Assembly: GCA_049583635.1 (NCBI GenBank)
Contig: JBAUWF010000033.1
Coordinates: forward strand, 1-24,226
DNA length: 24,226 nucleotides
Direction: 5' to 3'
Origin: Dokdonella_A sp049583635
GTDB taxonomy: Bacteria > Pseudomonadota > Gammaproteobacteria > Xanthomonadales > Rhodanobacteraceae
The number at the start of each line of letters is the position of its first letter. Positions within the stretch are counted from its first letter, which is position 1. This document shows positions 14,545 to 23,966 of this stretch, one piece after another. The notes beneath the pieces are model-generated. The model was not told the DNA's origin. It was given only the letters and a program-made list of their open reading frames with translations, and did not search any database. A program made the translations under genes and the position numbers.

Positions 14545-17312
14545 TTCAGTGCCTTCAGCCGATACAGCGCATCCAGCGCTTCGCGCGGAGTCAAGGCATC
14601 CGGATCGATCTCGTGCAGGGCCTGCTCGACCGCGGAGGGATGGGCGGGGACCGGTGACGGCTGCGCGAACAGGTCCGGTTGCGGGAGTTTTCGGGCGGCT
14701 TCGCTGCCGGCTGTCGACTGCGCCCCCGCGTGCTCGCCGCGTTCCAGCTCGGCGAGGGTGTTCTTCGCGTCGGCGATGACCGCCTTCGGCAGGCCGGCGA
14801 GTGCGGCGACCTGCAGGCCGAAGCTGCGGTTGGCCGGCCCTTCCTTGACCGCGTGCATGAAGACGAGCTGGTCGCCGCCCTGCTTGTCGTGATATTCGAC
14901 CGCATCCAGATGTACGTTGGCGATGCCCTCGTAACGTGCAGCAAGTTCGGTCAGTTCGAAATAGTGGGTCGCGAACAAGGTCCAGGCGCGGTTCACGGTT
15001 GCGAGTTGCACCGCGCAGGCACGCGCCAGTGCAAGTCCGTCATAGGTCGATGTGCCGCGTCCGATTTCGTCCATCAGCACCAGGCTTTGCGGCGTGGCGT
15101 TGTGCAGGATGTTGGCGGTCTCGCTCATCTCGACCATGAACGTCGATTGCCCGCGCGCAAGATCGTCGCCGGCGCCAATGCGCGTGAAGATGCGGTCGAT
15201 CGGGCCGATCGTCGCGGTATCCGCCGGAACGAAACTGCCGATGTGCGCGAGCAGCACGATCAACGCGGTCTGGCGCATGTAGGTCGACTTGCCGCCCATG
15301 TTCGGACCGGTCACGATGAGCATGCGGCGCGATTCGCTCAGCACCACGTCGTTCGGTTCGAACGGCTCGTCGCGCGCCTGCTCGACCACCGGATGGCGTC
15401 CGCGCACGACACGGATGCCGGCGTCGTCGACGAGTTCCGGGCGGTTCCAGCCGAGCGCCTCGGCGCGTTCGGCCAGCGTCGCGAGCACGTCGATCTCGGC
15501 CACCGCTTCGGCCGCGATCTTCAGCGCAACAAGGCGTTCGGTCAGGAAATCGAGCAGTTCGTCATAGATCACGCGTTCGCGCATCAGCGCGCGCTCGCGC
15601 GCCGACAGCACCTTGTCTTCGAACGCCTTGAGCTCTTCGGTGATATAGCGTTCGGCGTTCTTGGTGGTCTGGCGGCGCGTGTAATGCGGCGGTGCCTTGT
15701 CGGCGTGCCCTTTGCCGATCTCGATGTAATAGCCATGGACCCGGTTGTAGCCAACCTTGAGCGTCGCGATACCGGTCGCGGCTTTCTCGCGCTGTTCGAG
15801 TTCGATCAGCACCTGATCGGCGTGCGTCGACAGCGTGCGCATCTCGTCGAGTTCGGCATCGAAACCATCGCGGATCACGCCGCCGTCGCGCAACAAGACG
15901 GCCGGAACCTCGAACAGCGCCGCGTCGAGCCGGGCCGTCGTTTCGCCATGTTCGCCAACCCGCCCGACAAGCTCTGCCAGCAGCGGGCTGTTCAATGGAG
16001 AAGTGCGGTCGTGGATGGCCGCCTTTTGACTTTCGCGTTCAGCGACGAACGCACTGGTGACACCCGGCGTGTGGTCAGCAGCGACCGCTTCCGGACTCTC
16101 GCGTTCACCGACGATCGCATTGGTAACCAACTCGCGCAGCGCAGGGGCCAGTTGCAAACCATCGCGCAAGGTCGCGAGGTCGCGCGGTCGCGCCGAGCGC
16201 AGCGCGACGCGTGCGAGGACACGTTCGAGATCGCCGATGCCGCGCAGCACTTCGCGCAGCGCATCGCCGCGATGCGGTTCGATCAGACGCTCGATCGCCT
16301 GATAGCGTCGTTCGAGCGTCGCCCGGTCGCGCAGCGGTCGCTGGATCCAGCGCCTCAGCGCACGTGCGCCCATCGGTGTGATGCTCGAGTCGAGCACCCC
16401 GAGCAGCGTGTGTTCGCTGCGCCCGTCCGCATGTGTATCGAGTTCCAGGTTGCGCCGTGTGGCGGCGTCGAGCGCGATGGTTTCGCCGGGCGCCTCGATG
16501 CTGAGGCCGGTCAGGTGTGGCAGCGCGGACTTTTGCGTCTCCTCGACATAGCCGAGCAGGGCGCCGGCCGCACCGATTGCAAGCTCGAGATCATCGCAAC
16601 CGAATCCGGAGAGATCGCGCGTGCCGAAGAATCGAGCGATCTCACGATGCGCCGTAGCACTGTCGAAGTGCCACGGTGCGCGGCGCCGCAGACCGGGCAG
16701 GGCGGTCACACAGTTCGGCCAGACGCTGTCCTCGCCGATCAGCGTCTCGGCCGGTGCCAGGCGCGCGAGTTCTGCCGCCAGCGCGCCGGCATCGGTCACC
16801 TCGGCGAGTACGAAGCGCCCGGCCGCAAGGTCGATCCACGCGAGGCCGAATCCCGAGCCGTCGGGACCCGCAGTAATCGCAAGCAGCAGGTTGTCGCGGC
16901 GCTCGTCGAGCAGCGCCGCATCGGTCACCGTGCCGGGCGTCACTACGCGCACCACCTTGCGCTCGACCAGCCCTTTCGCAGCGGTCGGATCGCCGATCTG
17001 CTCGCAGATTGCGACCGACTCGCCGAGTCGAACCAGCTTCGCAAGATAACCCTCGACCGCGTGATACGGCACGCCAGCCATCGGAATCGGCGCGCCGGCC
17101 GACTGACCGCGCTGGGTCAGCGTGATGTCGAGCAGGCGCGCGGCCTTGCGGGCATCGTCGTAGAACAACTCGTAGAAATCGCCCATGCGAAAAAACACCA
17201 GCGTGTCCGGGTACTCGGCCTTGGCGGCGAAGTACTGGCGCATCAGTGGCGTGTGGTTTTTCGATGCGATGTCGGCGCGAGCGTCGGGCAAGACCTGAAC
17301 CTCATGCGGCAC
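14541..17312 (-). CDS. mutS: DNA mismatch repair protein MutS, with an in-frame repeat insertion
   Basis: A 923-residue mismatch sensor (E. coli, 853). The N-terminal mismatch-binding motif is F46-x-E48 in RMGDFYELF. Connector and core/lever domains follow. The ATPase has Walker A GPNMGGKST at 669-677, the STFMVEMSETANIL stretch, DEIGRGTST and ATHYFEL. The C-terminal tail ends in a short helical region (IDPDALTPREALDALYRLK). All key residues are intact. Residues about 399-441 are an extra segment made of two tandem copies of a 66-bp palindromic repeat, within the lever region where E. coli has only a few residues. The GTG start at 17312 has no good ribosome site; a TTG at 17291 with GAGG eight bases upstream is an alternative. 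The stop codon lies in a repeat. Confidence 0.97.
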   Translation of the reverse strand: MPHEVQVLPDARADIASKNHTPLMRQYFAAKAEYPDTLVFFRMGDFYELFYDDARKAARLLDITLTQRGQSAGAPIPMAGVPYHAVEGYLAKLVRLGESVAICEQIGDPTAAKGLVERKVVRVVTPGTVTDAALLDERRDNLLLAITAGPDGSGFGLAWIDLAAGRFVLAEVTDAGALAAELARLAPAETLIGEDSVWPNCVTALPGLRRRAPWHFDSATAHREIARFFGTRDLSGFGCDDLELAIGAAGALLGYVEETQKSALPHLTGLSIEAPGETIALDAATRRNLELDTHADGRSEHTLLGVLDSSITPMGARALRRWIQRPLRDRATLERRYQAIERLIEPHRGDALREVLRGIGDLERVLARVALRSARPRDLATLRDGLQLAPALRELVTNAIVGERESPEAVAADHTPGVTSAFVAERESQKAAIHDRTSPLNSPLLAELVGRVGEHGETTARLDAALFEVPAVLLRDGGVIRDGFDAELDEMRTLSTHADQVLIELEQREKAATGIATLKVGYNRVHGYYIEIGKGHADKAPPHYTRRQTTKNAERYITEELKAFEDKVLSARERALMRERVIYDELLDFLTERLVALKIAAEAVAEIDVLATLAERAEALGWNRPELVDDAGIRVVRGRHPVVEQARDEPFEPNDVVLSESRRMLIVTGPNMGGKSTYMRQTALIVLLAHIGSFVPADTATIGPIDRIFTRIGAGDDLARGQSTFMVEMSETANILHNATPQSLVLMDEIGRGTSTYDGLALARACAVQLATVNRAWTLFATHYFELTELAARYEGIANVHLDAVEYHDKQGGDQLVFMHAVKEGPANRSFGLQVAALAGLPKAVIADAKNTLAELERGEHAGAQSTAGSEAARKLPQPDLFAQPSPVPAHPSAVEQALHEIDPDALTPREALDALYRLKALK
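15991..16118 (-). repeat. Two tandem 66-bp palindromic repeat units inside mutS
   Basis: Read on the mutS strand, one unit starts at 16118 (GCGATCGTCGGTGAACGCGA) and the next at 16052 (GCGTTCGTCGCTGAACGCGA), exactly 66 bp or 22 codons apart. The second unit continues AAAGTCAAAAGGCGGCCATC and CACGACCGCACTT, matching the intergenic unit at 11474-11534. They encode IVGERESPEAVAADHTPG and FVAERESQKAAIHDRTSP. Confidence 0.85.
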
Positions 17313-17768
17313 GTCAGTGTACCGGCGGTCCCCTCCGGCGCTCTACATTGCATCGTTCCTGCGCGTTCGCCGGTATCGGGAAAGGCACGATCAGCCGTTC
17401 GGTCAACATGCGGCCTCCCAGTCGCCGGGCCAGTCCGGATCCCGAATTCCCGCCTCTCAGGTCGTTCAGCTATTGACGGGCAGCACTTGAGATGTGGAGA
17501 CCCCGCGGAGTGCAGGTTGCGCGCCGTCTGCCGCTTGCAAGCTGCCACGATCGTGCGGTGTAGCGGAACATCATTGAGGATTTGCTGCCTCGCGCTCGTG
17601 GCGAAACGCTCCCCGGTCGGCGGCTGTCTGCGGACTCAGCGTGTCGAGATTCCGCGGATGCCGGCCAACCGGGTGAATGCTGCTGCCATCGGCCCGGTGG
17701 CGTATGCTGGACGTGTTCACGCGCACACGAACACCCGCATGCGGCGCGATTCGTGTTCGAGAGGTTCG
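17313..17768. other. 456-bp intergenic region between mutS and pncC
   Basis: The gap separates divergent genes and must hold promoters for both, but no strong -35/-10 pair was seen. TATGCT at 17702-17707 is a possible pncC -10. Frames here are open only in the way GC-rich DNA often is; none has a ribosome site with a recognisable protein, so no gene is called. Confidence 0.5.
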
Positions 17769-18287
17769 ATGCATCCCATGACCGGATTGGCGCAAGCCGA
17801 CGACACCGCGCTGGCAGCGCTGGCCAATTCCGTTGCCGATCTGTTGCTCACGCGCGGATTGACCGTTGTTACTGCCGAATCGTGCACGGGCGGCTGGATC
17901 GCCAAGGTGCTGACCGATATACCGGGCAGTTCGCTGTGGTTCGAGTGCGGGCTCGTGGCTTACAGCTACGAGGCCAAGGAATCGCTGCTTGGGGTGCATC
18001 CGCAAACGCTCGAGCGCAGCGGAGCGGTCAGCCAGGAAACGGTGGTGGACATGGTTTCCGGCGCGCTCGCGCGCTTCGGCGCCAGCGTCGCGGTTGCGGT
18101 GACCGGTATTGCCGGGCCATCGGGCGGCACGTCGGAAAAGCCGGTCGGCACGGTGTGGATCGGCTGGAAGCGGCGCGGCGGCTACGCGCGCTCCGAGTTG
18201 TTCCACTTCGATGGCGACCGCGAAGCGATTCGGCGCCGGACTGTGGCCGCCGCGCTCGAAGGCATACAACGGATTCTTACAAGTTGA
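17769..18287 (+). CDS. pncC: Nicotinamide-nucleotide amidase (CinA C-terminal family)
   Basis: A 172-residue stand-alone CinA C-terminal domain, which deamidates nicotinamide mononucleotide to nicotinate mononucleotide for NAD recycling in the cytosol. Family motifs are TAESCTGGWIAKVLTDIPGSS with the catalytic Ser, FECGLVAYSYEAKESLLGV, GAVSQETVVDM, and VAVTGIAGPSGGTSEKPVGTVWIG. The first ATG, 17769, has GAGG four bases upstream; ATG 17778 is an alternative. It lies 327 bp before recA. A cinA-type gene next to recA is common in pseudomonads and other bacteria, and may reflect induction with competence or SOS genes, though that is not shown here. Confidence 0.94.
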   Translation: MHPMTGLAQADDTALAALANSVADLLLTRGLTVVTAESCTGGWIAKVLTDIPGSSLWFECGLVAYSYEAKESLLGVHPQTLERSGAVSQETVVDMVSGALARFGASVAVAVTGIAGPSGGTSEKPVGTVWIGWKRRGGYARSELFHFDGDREAIRRRTVAAALEGIQRILTS

Positions 18288-18301
18288 CGCAGCGGTATCG
18301 G

Positions 18302-18332
18302 ATCGTCACTGCAAACCGTTATGGGATAATGG
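18302..18332 (+). promoter_or_regulatory. Candidate recA promoter with an overlapping near-palindrome
   Basis: GATAAT at 18325-18330 looks like a -10 box; the -35 region (near 18302-18307) is poor. Over it lies the near-palindrome CCGTTAT-GGG-ATAATGG (18316-18332), 7-bp arms with one mismatch, which could be an operator. It matches neither the E. coli LexA box (CTG-N10-CAG) nor the xanthomonad LexA box as I recall it. Confidence 0.4.
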
Positions 18333-18412
18333 CATCGTCGTTCGATCCGTTCTCATCACATGAGACGGGCTGCCGGCAACATCCCGGACCCACAGACCGA
18401 AAACGAAAGATC

Positions 18413-18614
18413 ATGATCGGATTGCTTGGCGCGGCGGTGCGCTTGATCGTTCTTGTGGAGTTTATCCGCATCGTTGGATTTGACAGGACGATGTTGGTCG
18501 CGAGTCTGATCCTGTTGGTTCTGGTCAACGTCGCCAGGCAGGCGCCGGAACTCGTCGGCCAGCTGCTTGCTCAACGCCACATGCAACGCTGCACAAAATC
18601 AAGAGGTGTTCACA

Positions 18615-18622
<8 letters not shown>
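18413..18622 (+). CDS. Small hydrophobic ORF overlapping the recA start (69 aa, hypothetical)
   Basis: A 69-codon ORF begins MIGLLGAAVRLIVLVEFIRI and continues to a second hydrophobic run, TMLVASLILLVLVNVA. It then has a polar tail that passes through the recA ribosome site and ends at TGA 18620-18622, eight bases past the recA ATG. Two membrane helices are likely if it is made. The ribosome site (GAAAGA) is weak, and no family is recognised. The overlap could couple its translation to recA. It may also be chance, because the last 15 codons look unlike coding sequence. Confidence 0.4.
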
Positions 18623-19658
<1,036 letters not shown>

Positions 19659-19683
19659 GCGGCGATCTCGATTGACCGGTCGA

Positions 19684-20178
19684 ATGAAGCGTCGCGCCGT
19701 GCCGGATCGCGAAGATCAGTGTGGCGGCGCTTATGCAAGGGCGCTTGCCTGGCTCGCGCGGCGCGAACAATCAGAGCGCGAACTGAAGACCAAGCTGGCC
19801 GCGCGCGGCTGTGCGGGTGTCGAGGTCAACCATGCGATTGCGCGGCTTCAGGAGCAGGGCTATCAGAGCGATACGCGTTTCGCCGAAGCCTTGTCGCGCG
19901 CGCGTTCCGGTCAGGGTTACGGACCAAACCGGATCCGGGCGGAGCTGAAGAACCACGGCATCGAAGGTGGTGTTGTCGAGGCCGCTCTCGCCGCGCTCGA
20001 CATCGACTGGCAGGCCAGCGCGCGCGCGCAGCTGCGCCGTCGTCACCGCGCCAAATCGAATGCCGATGCGGCGGAGCGCGCGCGCCGCGCCCGCTTTCTC
20101 TTGCGCCGCGGCTTCGATCCGGCCACAGTACGCGCCATCACGCGCGCCGATCTTGACGCTCCGGGCGACATCGAGTGA
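19684..20178 (+). CDS. recX: Regulatory protein RecX
   Basis: A 164-residue modulator that caps or blocks RecA filaments. It is an all-helical protein of three-helix repeats: YARALAWLARREQSERELKTKL, then AIARLQEQGYQSDTRFAEALSRARSGQGYGPNRIRAELKNHGI, then VEAALAALD and a final FLLRRGFDPATVRAI. These match the RecX family (E. coli, 166). The ATG at 19684 is preferred over a TTG at 19672; neither has a strong ribosome site, suggesting low-level translation by read-through from recA, as is known for recX elsewhere. recA ends 25 bp upstream. Confidence 0.94.
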   Translation: MKRRAVPDREDQCGGAYARALAWLARREQSERELKTKLAARGCAGVEVNHAIARLQEQGYQSDTRFAEALSRARSGQGYGPNRIRAELKNHGIEGGVVEAALAALDIDWQASARAQLRRRHRAKSNADAAERARRARFLLRRGFDPATVRAITRADLDAPGDIE

Positions 20179-20273
20179 GGCAACCCGGAACCGGGTAAAC
20201 CTCGATTGAAAGCCGCGATCCGGTCCGCCATGTTCGACCGTGCGGAACCCGTTTGGCTTTCCCCGACTTGTCC

Positions 20274-23240
20274 ATGAAAACCACTGCCGAGATCCGCTCG
20301 ACCTTCCTCGACTTTTTCAGGCAACGGGGGCATACCATCGTGCCGTCGGCTTCGCTGGTGCCGGCGAACGATCCAACCCTGCTGTTCACGAACTCGGGCA
20401 TGGTCCAGTTCAAGGACGTGTTCCTTGGCAGCGAGAAACTCAAGTTCGTGCGCGCGGCCGATGTGCAGCGCTGCCTGCGCGCTGGCGGAAAACACAACGA
20501 TCTCGATTCCGTCGGCTACACGGCACGGCATCACACATTCTTCGAAATGCTCGGCAACTGGTCGTTCGGCGACTATTTCAAACGTGAGGCGATCGCGTGG
20601 GCCTGGGAATTTCTCACGGGCGTATTGAAACTCCAAGCGGATCGCCTTTGGGTCACGGTCTATCACACCGATGACGAGGCCTTCGATATCTGGAGCAAGG
20701 AAACCGGCGTCCCGACCGAACGCATCGTGCGCATCGGCGACAACAAGGGCGCGCCCTACGCTTCGGACAATTTCTGGCAGATGGCCGATACCGGCCCGTG
20801 CGGTCCGTGCACCGAAATCTTCTACGATCACGGCCCGGAGATTGCCGGTGGTCCGCCCGGTTCGCCGGACGCAGAGGGTGATCGTTACATCGAGATCTGG
20901 AATCTCGTGTTCATGCAGTTCGATCGCGCCGCCGACGGCACGTTGTCTCCGCTGCCGGCTCCGTGCGTCGATACCGGCATGGGTCTCGAGCGTCTTGCCG
21001 CGGTGTTGCAACACAAGCATTCGAACTACGAGATCGATCTGTTCCGGCATCTGATCAAGGCGGCTGCGGAACTGACGGAAACATCCGACCTTTCGAACAA
21101 GTCCTTGTGCGTGATCGCGGACCATATCCGCGCTTGTGCGTTCCTGATCGTCGACGGTGTCCTGCCCTCGAACGAAGGTCGCGGCTATGTGCTGCGCCGG
21201 ATCATTCGCCGCGCGCTGCGTCACGGTTACATGCTCGGCCAGAAGCAACCGTTCTTCCACAAGATGGTCGACCCGCTGATCGACGTGATGGGCGGTGCCT
21301 ATCCGGAATTGCCTGCGAAGCGCGAGCTGGTCGAGCGCGCGTTGAAGGCGGAGGAAGAGCGCTTCGGCGAGACGCTGGAGCAGGGCATGAAGGTGTTTGA
21401 ATTGGCTATTCGGCCTGAAGCGCGGGCTACGGATGTCATCTTGCGAGAGAGAGGTCAACCGCATGTCGCCCCACATGCCTTCGACTTAGGCAATGATCGC
21501 GTTGTTTCATTCAGCTATATCTCTTCACAATCGGCGGGCAACGAGCGCTATTACATATTCGCCGCCGACGAGGTTCATGCAAACCTGCGCTTCGAACCGC
21601 ATATTGAGTGGGCTCTTCGCGGTGAGTCTGACGTCAATCTACATTTGTCGTGGGTTATCGTGCTGCCCAGCAATCCATCGAGGGACCTTTTTAACAAGCT
21701 ACATGAGGTTGCGCGCACTCACGGCTGTGAACTCCGGCTCATGGTCGACTCGGCTGTTCCGATCAGCGGAAAAACGGCGTTTAGTCTCTACGACACCTAT
21801 GGTTTCCCGGTGGATCTGACCGCCGACATTGCGCGCGAGCGTGGCCTCACGGTTGACATGGCCGGCTTCGAAGCGGCAATGGAGCAGCAGCGCGAGCGCG
21901 CCCGATCGGCGAGTCGCTTCGAAGGCAAGACAACCCTGCCGGCAGAATTGGCGAGCGCGTTGGCACCGACGCGGTTCCTGGGCTATGAAACGCTTGTTTC
22001 CGATGACAGCAAGCTGCTCGCGATCTTGCGCGACGCCAAATCCGTCGAGGCGCTGCAGGACGGTGAGGACGCGATCCTGATTCTCGATCGCACGCCGTTC
22101 TATGCGGAATCAGGTGGGCAGGTCGGTGATGCAGGCGAGCTGAGCATGGCGGATGGTCGATTCGAGGTTGCCGACACGGTCAAACTCGGCGGTGTGTTCC
22201 ACGGCCATGTCGGGCGTTGGCGCGGCAGCGAATTGCGCAAGGGCGCGACTTTGCGCGCCGCGGTCGATGGAGCGCGCCGTCAGGCAACGGTTCTGAATCA
22301 TTCGGCGACCCATCTGCTGCACGCAGCGCTGCGCAAGGAACTCGGTACGCACGTCACGCAGAAGGGCTCCCTGGTTGCGCCGGATCGACTGCGTTTCGAT
22401 TTCTCGCATTTCCAGCCGGTCACGGCGGATGAACTGCGTCGTATCGAGGATCTGGTCAACGCAGAGATCCGGCGCAACACGGAAGCCGAGATCCGCGAAA
22501 TGGCCTACCAGGATGCGCTCGATTTCGGCGCGCTCGCGCTGTTCGGCGAGAAGTACGGAGACGAAGTGCGCGTGCTGCGCATGGGTGAATTCTCGACCGA
22601 ACTGTGTGGTGGCACGCACGTCGCGCGCACCGGTGACATCGGCTTGTTCAAGATCGTCGGCGAGAGCGGCGTCGCCGCCGGCGTGCGTCGCATCGAGGCA
22701 TTGACCGGCGCCGCCGCGCTCGCGTACGTGGCCGACAGCGAGACAAGACTGGCGGAAGTGGGCGATCTGCTCGCGGTCAACGGGCCCGAGGTCGTCGACA
22801 GGCTGCGCCAGTTGTTCGAGCGGACCCGACGGCTGGAACGCGAACTCGAATCGACCAAGAGCAAGGCGGCCAGTTCCGCGAGTGCAGACCTTGCCGGCCA
22901 TGCGACGGACGTCGCGGGCATCAAGGTGGTCGCCGCGCGCGTCGATGGGCTCGATGCGAAGTCGCTGCGCGACGCTGTCGACACACTCAAGCAGAAACTC
23001 GGCGATTGCGCAGTGCTGCTCGCTGCCGGCTCGTCCGGCAAGATTGCGCTCGTCGCCGGCGTCCACGGGCGTGCGCAGAGGTCGATCCAGGCCGGAGCAC
23101 TGGTCGCTCATGTTGCAGCGCAGATCGGCGGCAAAGGCGGCGGACGGGCAGACATGGCGCAAGGTGGCGGCACCGACTCGCCGGCGCTCGAAGTCGCCTT
23201 GGCAGCCGTTCCGCAATGGGTCGCCGCGCAAATTCATTGA
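20274..23240 (+). CDS. alaS: Alanyl-tRNA synthetase with a ~112-residue internal insertion
   Basis: A 988-residue class II synthetase (E. coli AlaRS, 876). The start MKTTAEIRSTFLDFFRQRGH is canonical. The catalytic core shows DPTLLFTNSGMVQFKDVFLG, RHHTFFEMLGNWSFGDYFK and DTGMGLERL. The editing domain has zinc/active-site residues H676-x3-H680 and C778-x3-H782; in E. coli these are 564, 568, 666 and 670, so the shift is a constant 112. The C-Ala domain ends GKGGGRADMAQGGG-like. The extra residues lie at about 382-494, between QGMKVFE and GKTAFSLYDTYGFPVDL, where a short linker is usual. Flanks are intact and in frame, so the enzyme is probably functional. It follows recX by 95 bp, with a poor ribosome site. 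Confidence 0.97.
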   Translation: MKTTAEIRSTFLDFFRQRGHTIVPSASLVPANDPTLLFTNSGMVQFKDVFLGSEKLKFVRAADVQRCLRAGGKHNDLDSVGYTARHHTFFEMLGNWSFGDYFKREAIAWAWEFLTGVLKLQADRLWVTVYHTDDEAFDIWSKETGVPTERIVRIGDNKGAPYASDNFWQMADTGPCGPCTEIFYDHGPEIAGGPPGSPDAEGDRYIEIWNLVFMQFDRAADGTLSPLPAPCVDTGMGLERLAAVLQHKHSNYEIDLFRHLIKAAAELTETSDLSNKSLCVIADHIRACAFLIVDGVLPSNEGRGYVLRRIIRRALRHGYMLGQKQPFFHKMVDPLIDVMGGAYPELPAKRELVERALKAEEERFGETLEQGMKVFELAIRPEARATDVILRERGQPHVAPHAFDLGNDRVVSFSYISSQSAGNERYYIFAADEVHANLRFEPHIEWALRGESDVNLHLSWVIVLPSNPSRDLFNKLHEVARTHGCELRLMVDSAVPISGKTAFSLYDTYGFPVDLTADIARERGLTVDMAGFEAAMEQQRERARSASRFEGKTTLPAELASALAPTRFLGYETLVSDDSKLLAILRDAKSVEALQDGEDAILILDRTPFYAESGGQVGDAGELSMADGRFEVADTVKLGGVFHGHVGRWRGSELRKGATLRAAVDGARRQATVLNHSATHLLHAALRKELGTHVTQKGSLVAPDRLRFDFSHFQPVTADELRRIEDLVNAEIRRNTEAEIREMAYQDALDFGALALFGEKYGDEVRVLRMGEFSTELCGGTHVARTGDIGLFKIVGESGVAAGVRRIEALTGAAALAYVADSETRLAEVGDLLAVNGPEVVDRLRQLFERTRRLERELESTKSKAASSASADLAGHATDVAGIKVVAARVDGLDAKSLRDAVDTLKQKLGDCAVLLAAGSSGKIALVAGVHGRAQRSIQAGALVAHVAAQIGGKGGGRADMAQGGGTDSPALEVALAAVPQWVAAQIH
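21414..21758 (+). other. Foreign-looking insertion inside alaS
   Basis: This segment is absent from ordinary AlaRS. By eye its GC is near half, well below its flanks. It uses codons rare in neighbouring genes (TTA, CTA, ATA, AGA, AGG, TCA, TCT). The product reads like an alpha/beta domain: strands RVVSFSYI, RYYIFAADE and HLSWVIVLPS, then helix RDLFNKLHEVARTHG and strand CELRLMVD. It has no stop and keeps the frame. It lacks the Cys/Ser first residue and the His-Asn end of an intein. No family is recognised. Confidence 0.85.
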
Positions 23241-23282
23241 ACACGATCGCCCGATCCAGCGTGGTCGCCGGATTGATCGTGT
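23241..23282 (+). terminator. Inverted repeat after alaS, possible terminator
   Basis: ACACGATC (23241-23248) and its exact complement GATCGTGT (23275-23282) flank a 26-nt region with a further GATCC/GGATT pairing. It begins immediately after the alaS stop. A TTTTT run follows about 15 nt later, which is loose for an intrinsic terminator. Confidence 0.35.
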
Positions 23283-23378
23283 CAAGTGCCTTAAGTTTTT
23301 CCGTGGATTGGTCCTTTTTGCCGGCGAGATGGTAACGTTCGGCAACATTGACCGTGCTCGTACATACGATTGTTTTCG

Positions 23379-23407
23379 TTGCGCGCGTTTTGAACGGGCG
23401 CTAGTAT
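23379..23407 (+). promoter_or_regulatory. Probable csrA promoter
   Basis: TTGCGC (23379-23384), 17-bp spacer and TAGTAT (23402-23407) form the best promoter in the 347 bp between alaS and csrA. The leader to csrA would be about 175 nt, long enough for autoregulation. Other TTGACC/TTGACA hexamers at 23348, 23424 and 23448 lack good partners. No gene is seen in this gap. Confidence 0.45.
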
Positions 23408-23587
23408 TGCCAGTTCTGTTCGATTGACCAGTAACGTGGGTTTCCTTGACAGCCGACTGGATCGCATGCAACGAAGGCGCTCGGTCAGACGAAACCGATC
23501 CCGGAACCGCGTTCAAGTGCGTGGGTGAGCGCGTGACAGGTCAACCGGGGCGGCGAATCGACGGCGAAGTGTGAAGGAGAACACCAC

Positions 23588-23800
23588 ATGCTTATTTTGA
23601 CCCGTCGGGTTGGTGAGACCCTGATGGTCGGCGATGAAGTGACAGTGACCGTGCTCGGCGTAAAAGGAAACCAGGTGCGCATCGGCATCAACGCGCCGAA
23701 GGACGTGGCTGTTCATCGCGAGGAGATCTACCAGCGCATCAAGCGCGAGCGGGATTCGGGTGCCGCGGGCGACGAGCCTGAATCGGGCGCCACCGAGTAA
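23588..23800 (+). CDS. csrA: Carbon storage regulator CsrA (RsmA)
   Basis: A 70-residue RNA-binding dimer that binds GGA motifs in mRNA leaders and controls carbon flow, motility and biofilm. The N-terminus MLILTRRVGETLMVGDEVTV and the core KGNQVRIGINAPKDVAVHREEI are canonical, including Arg44 in VHREE. The C-terminal tail (RERDSGAAGDEPESGATE) is longer and more acidic than in E. coli (61 residues). A strong AAGGAG lies nine bases before the ATG. The alaS-csrA-tRNA-Ser order is the classical gammaproteobacterial one. Confidence 0.98.
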   Translation: MLILTRRVGETLMVGDEVTVTVLGVKGNQVRIGINAPKDVAVHREEIYQRIKRERDSGAAGDEPESGATE

Positions 23801-23822
23801 GTCCAAACCTTTACCGGTACAC

Positions 23823-23851
23823 CTGCGGCGCGTATTCTTCGCGGTCCGCAG
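23823..23851 (+). terminator. Hairpin after csrA
   Basis: CTGCGG-CGCG-TATTCTT-CGCG-GT-CCGCAG forms a 10-bp stem with a two-base bulge 23 bp after the csrA stop. There is no clear T run, so it may be an RNA-stabilising or inefficient terminator structure. Confidence 0.4.
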
Positions 23852-23966
23852 TTCGCGTGAACGACGCGCCCGGTCGGCTTGGAGCGGGATTCTCGGCAAG
23901 ATCGCGCGAGTGAGCTGGGAATCATTACGACCGACACGACGTGGGATTGTGCGCGAGCGATTGAAA

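Noticed and set aside
17243..17548. A 101-codon minus-strand ORF over the mutS start
   Set aside because: It overlaps the mutS N-terminus in another frame and has no ribosome site or recognisable protein pattern.
14679..18287. A 1202-codon open frame on the plus strand opposite mutS
   Set aside because: It is the antisense shadow of mutS continuing through the gap into the true pncC frame. High GC suppresses stops, and the upstream part has no protein-like pattern.
18319..18528. A 69-codon minus-strand ORF upstream of recA
   Set aside because: It is antisense to the hydrophobic ORF, with an unstructured Arg/Asn/Thr-rich sequence and no ribosome site.
21414..21758. The AlaRS insertion as an intein
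   Set aside because: There is no Cys or Ser at the junction start, no His-Asn before the end and no intein block motifs. At about 112 residues it is also shorter than known mini-inteins.
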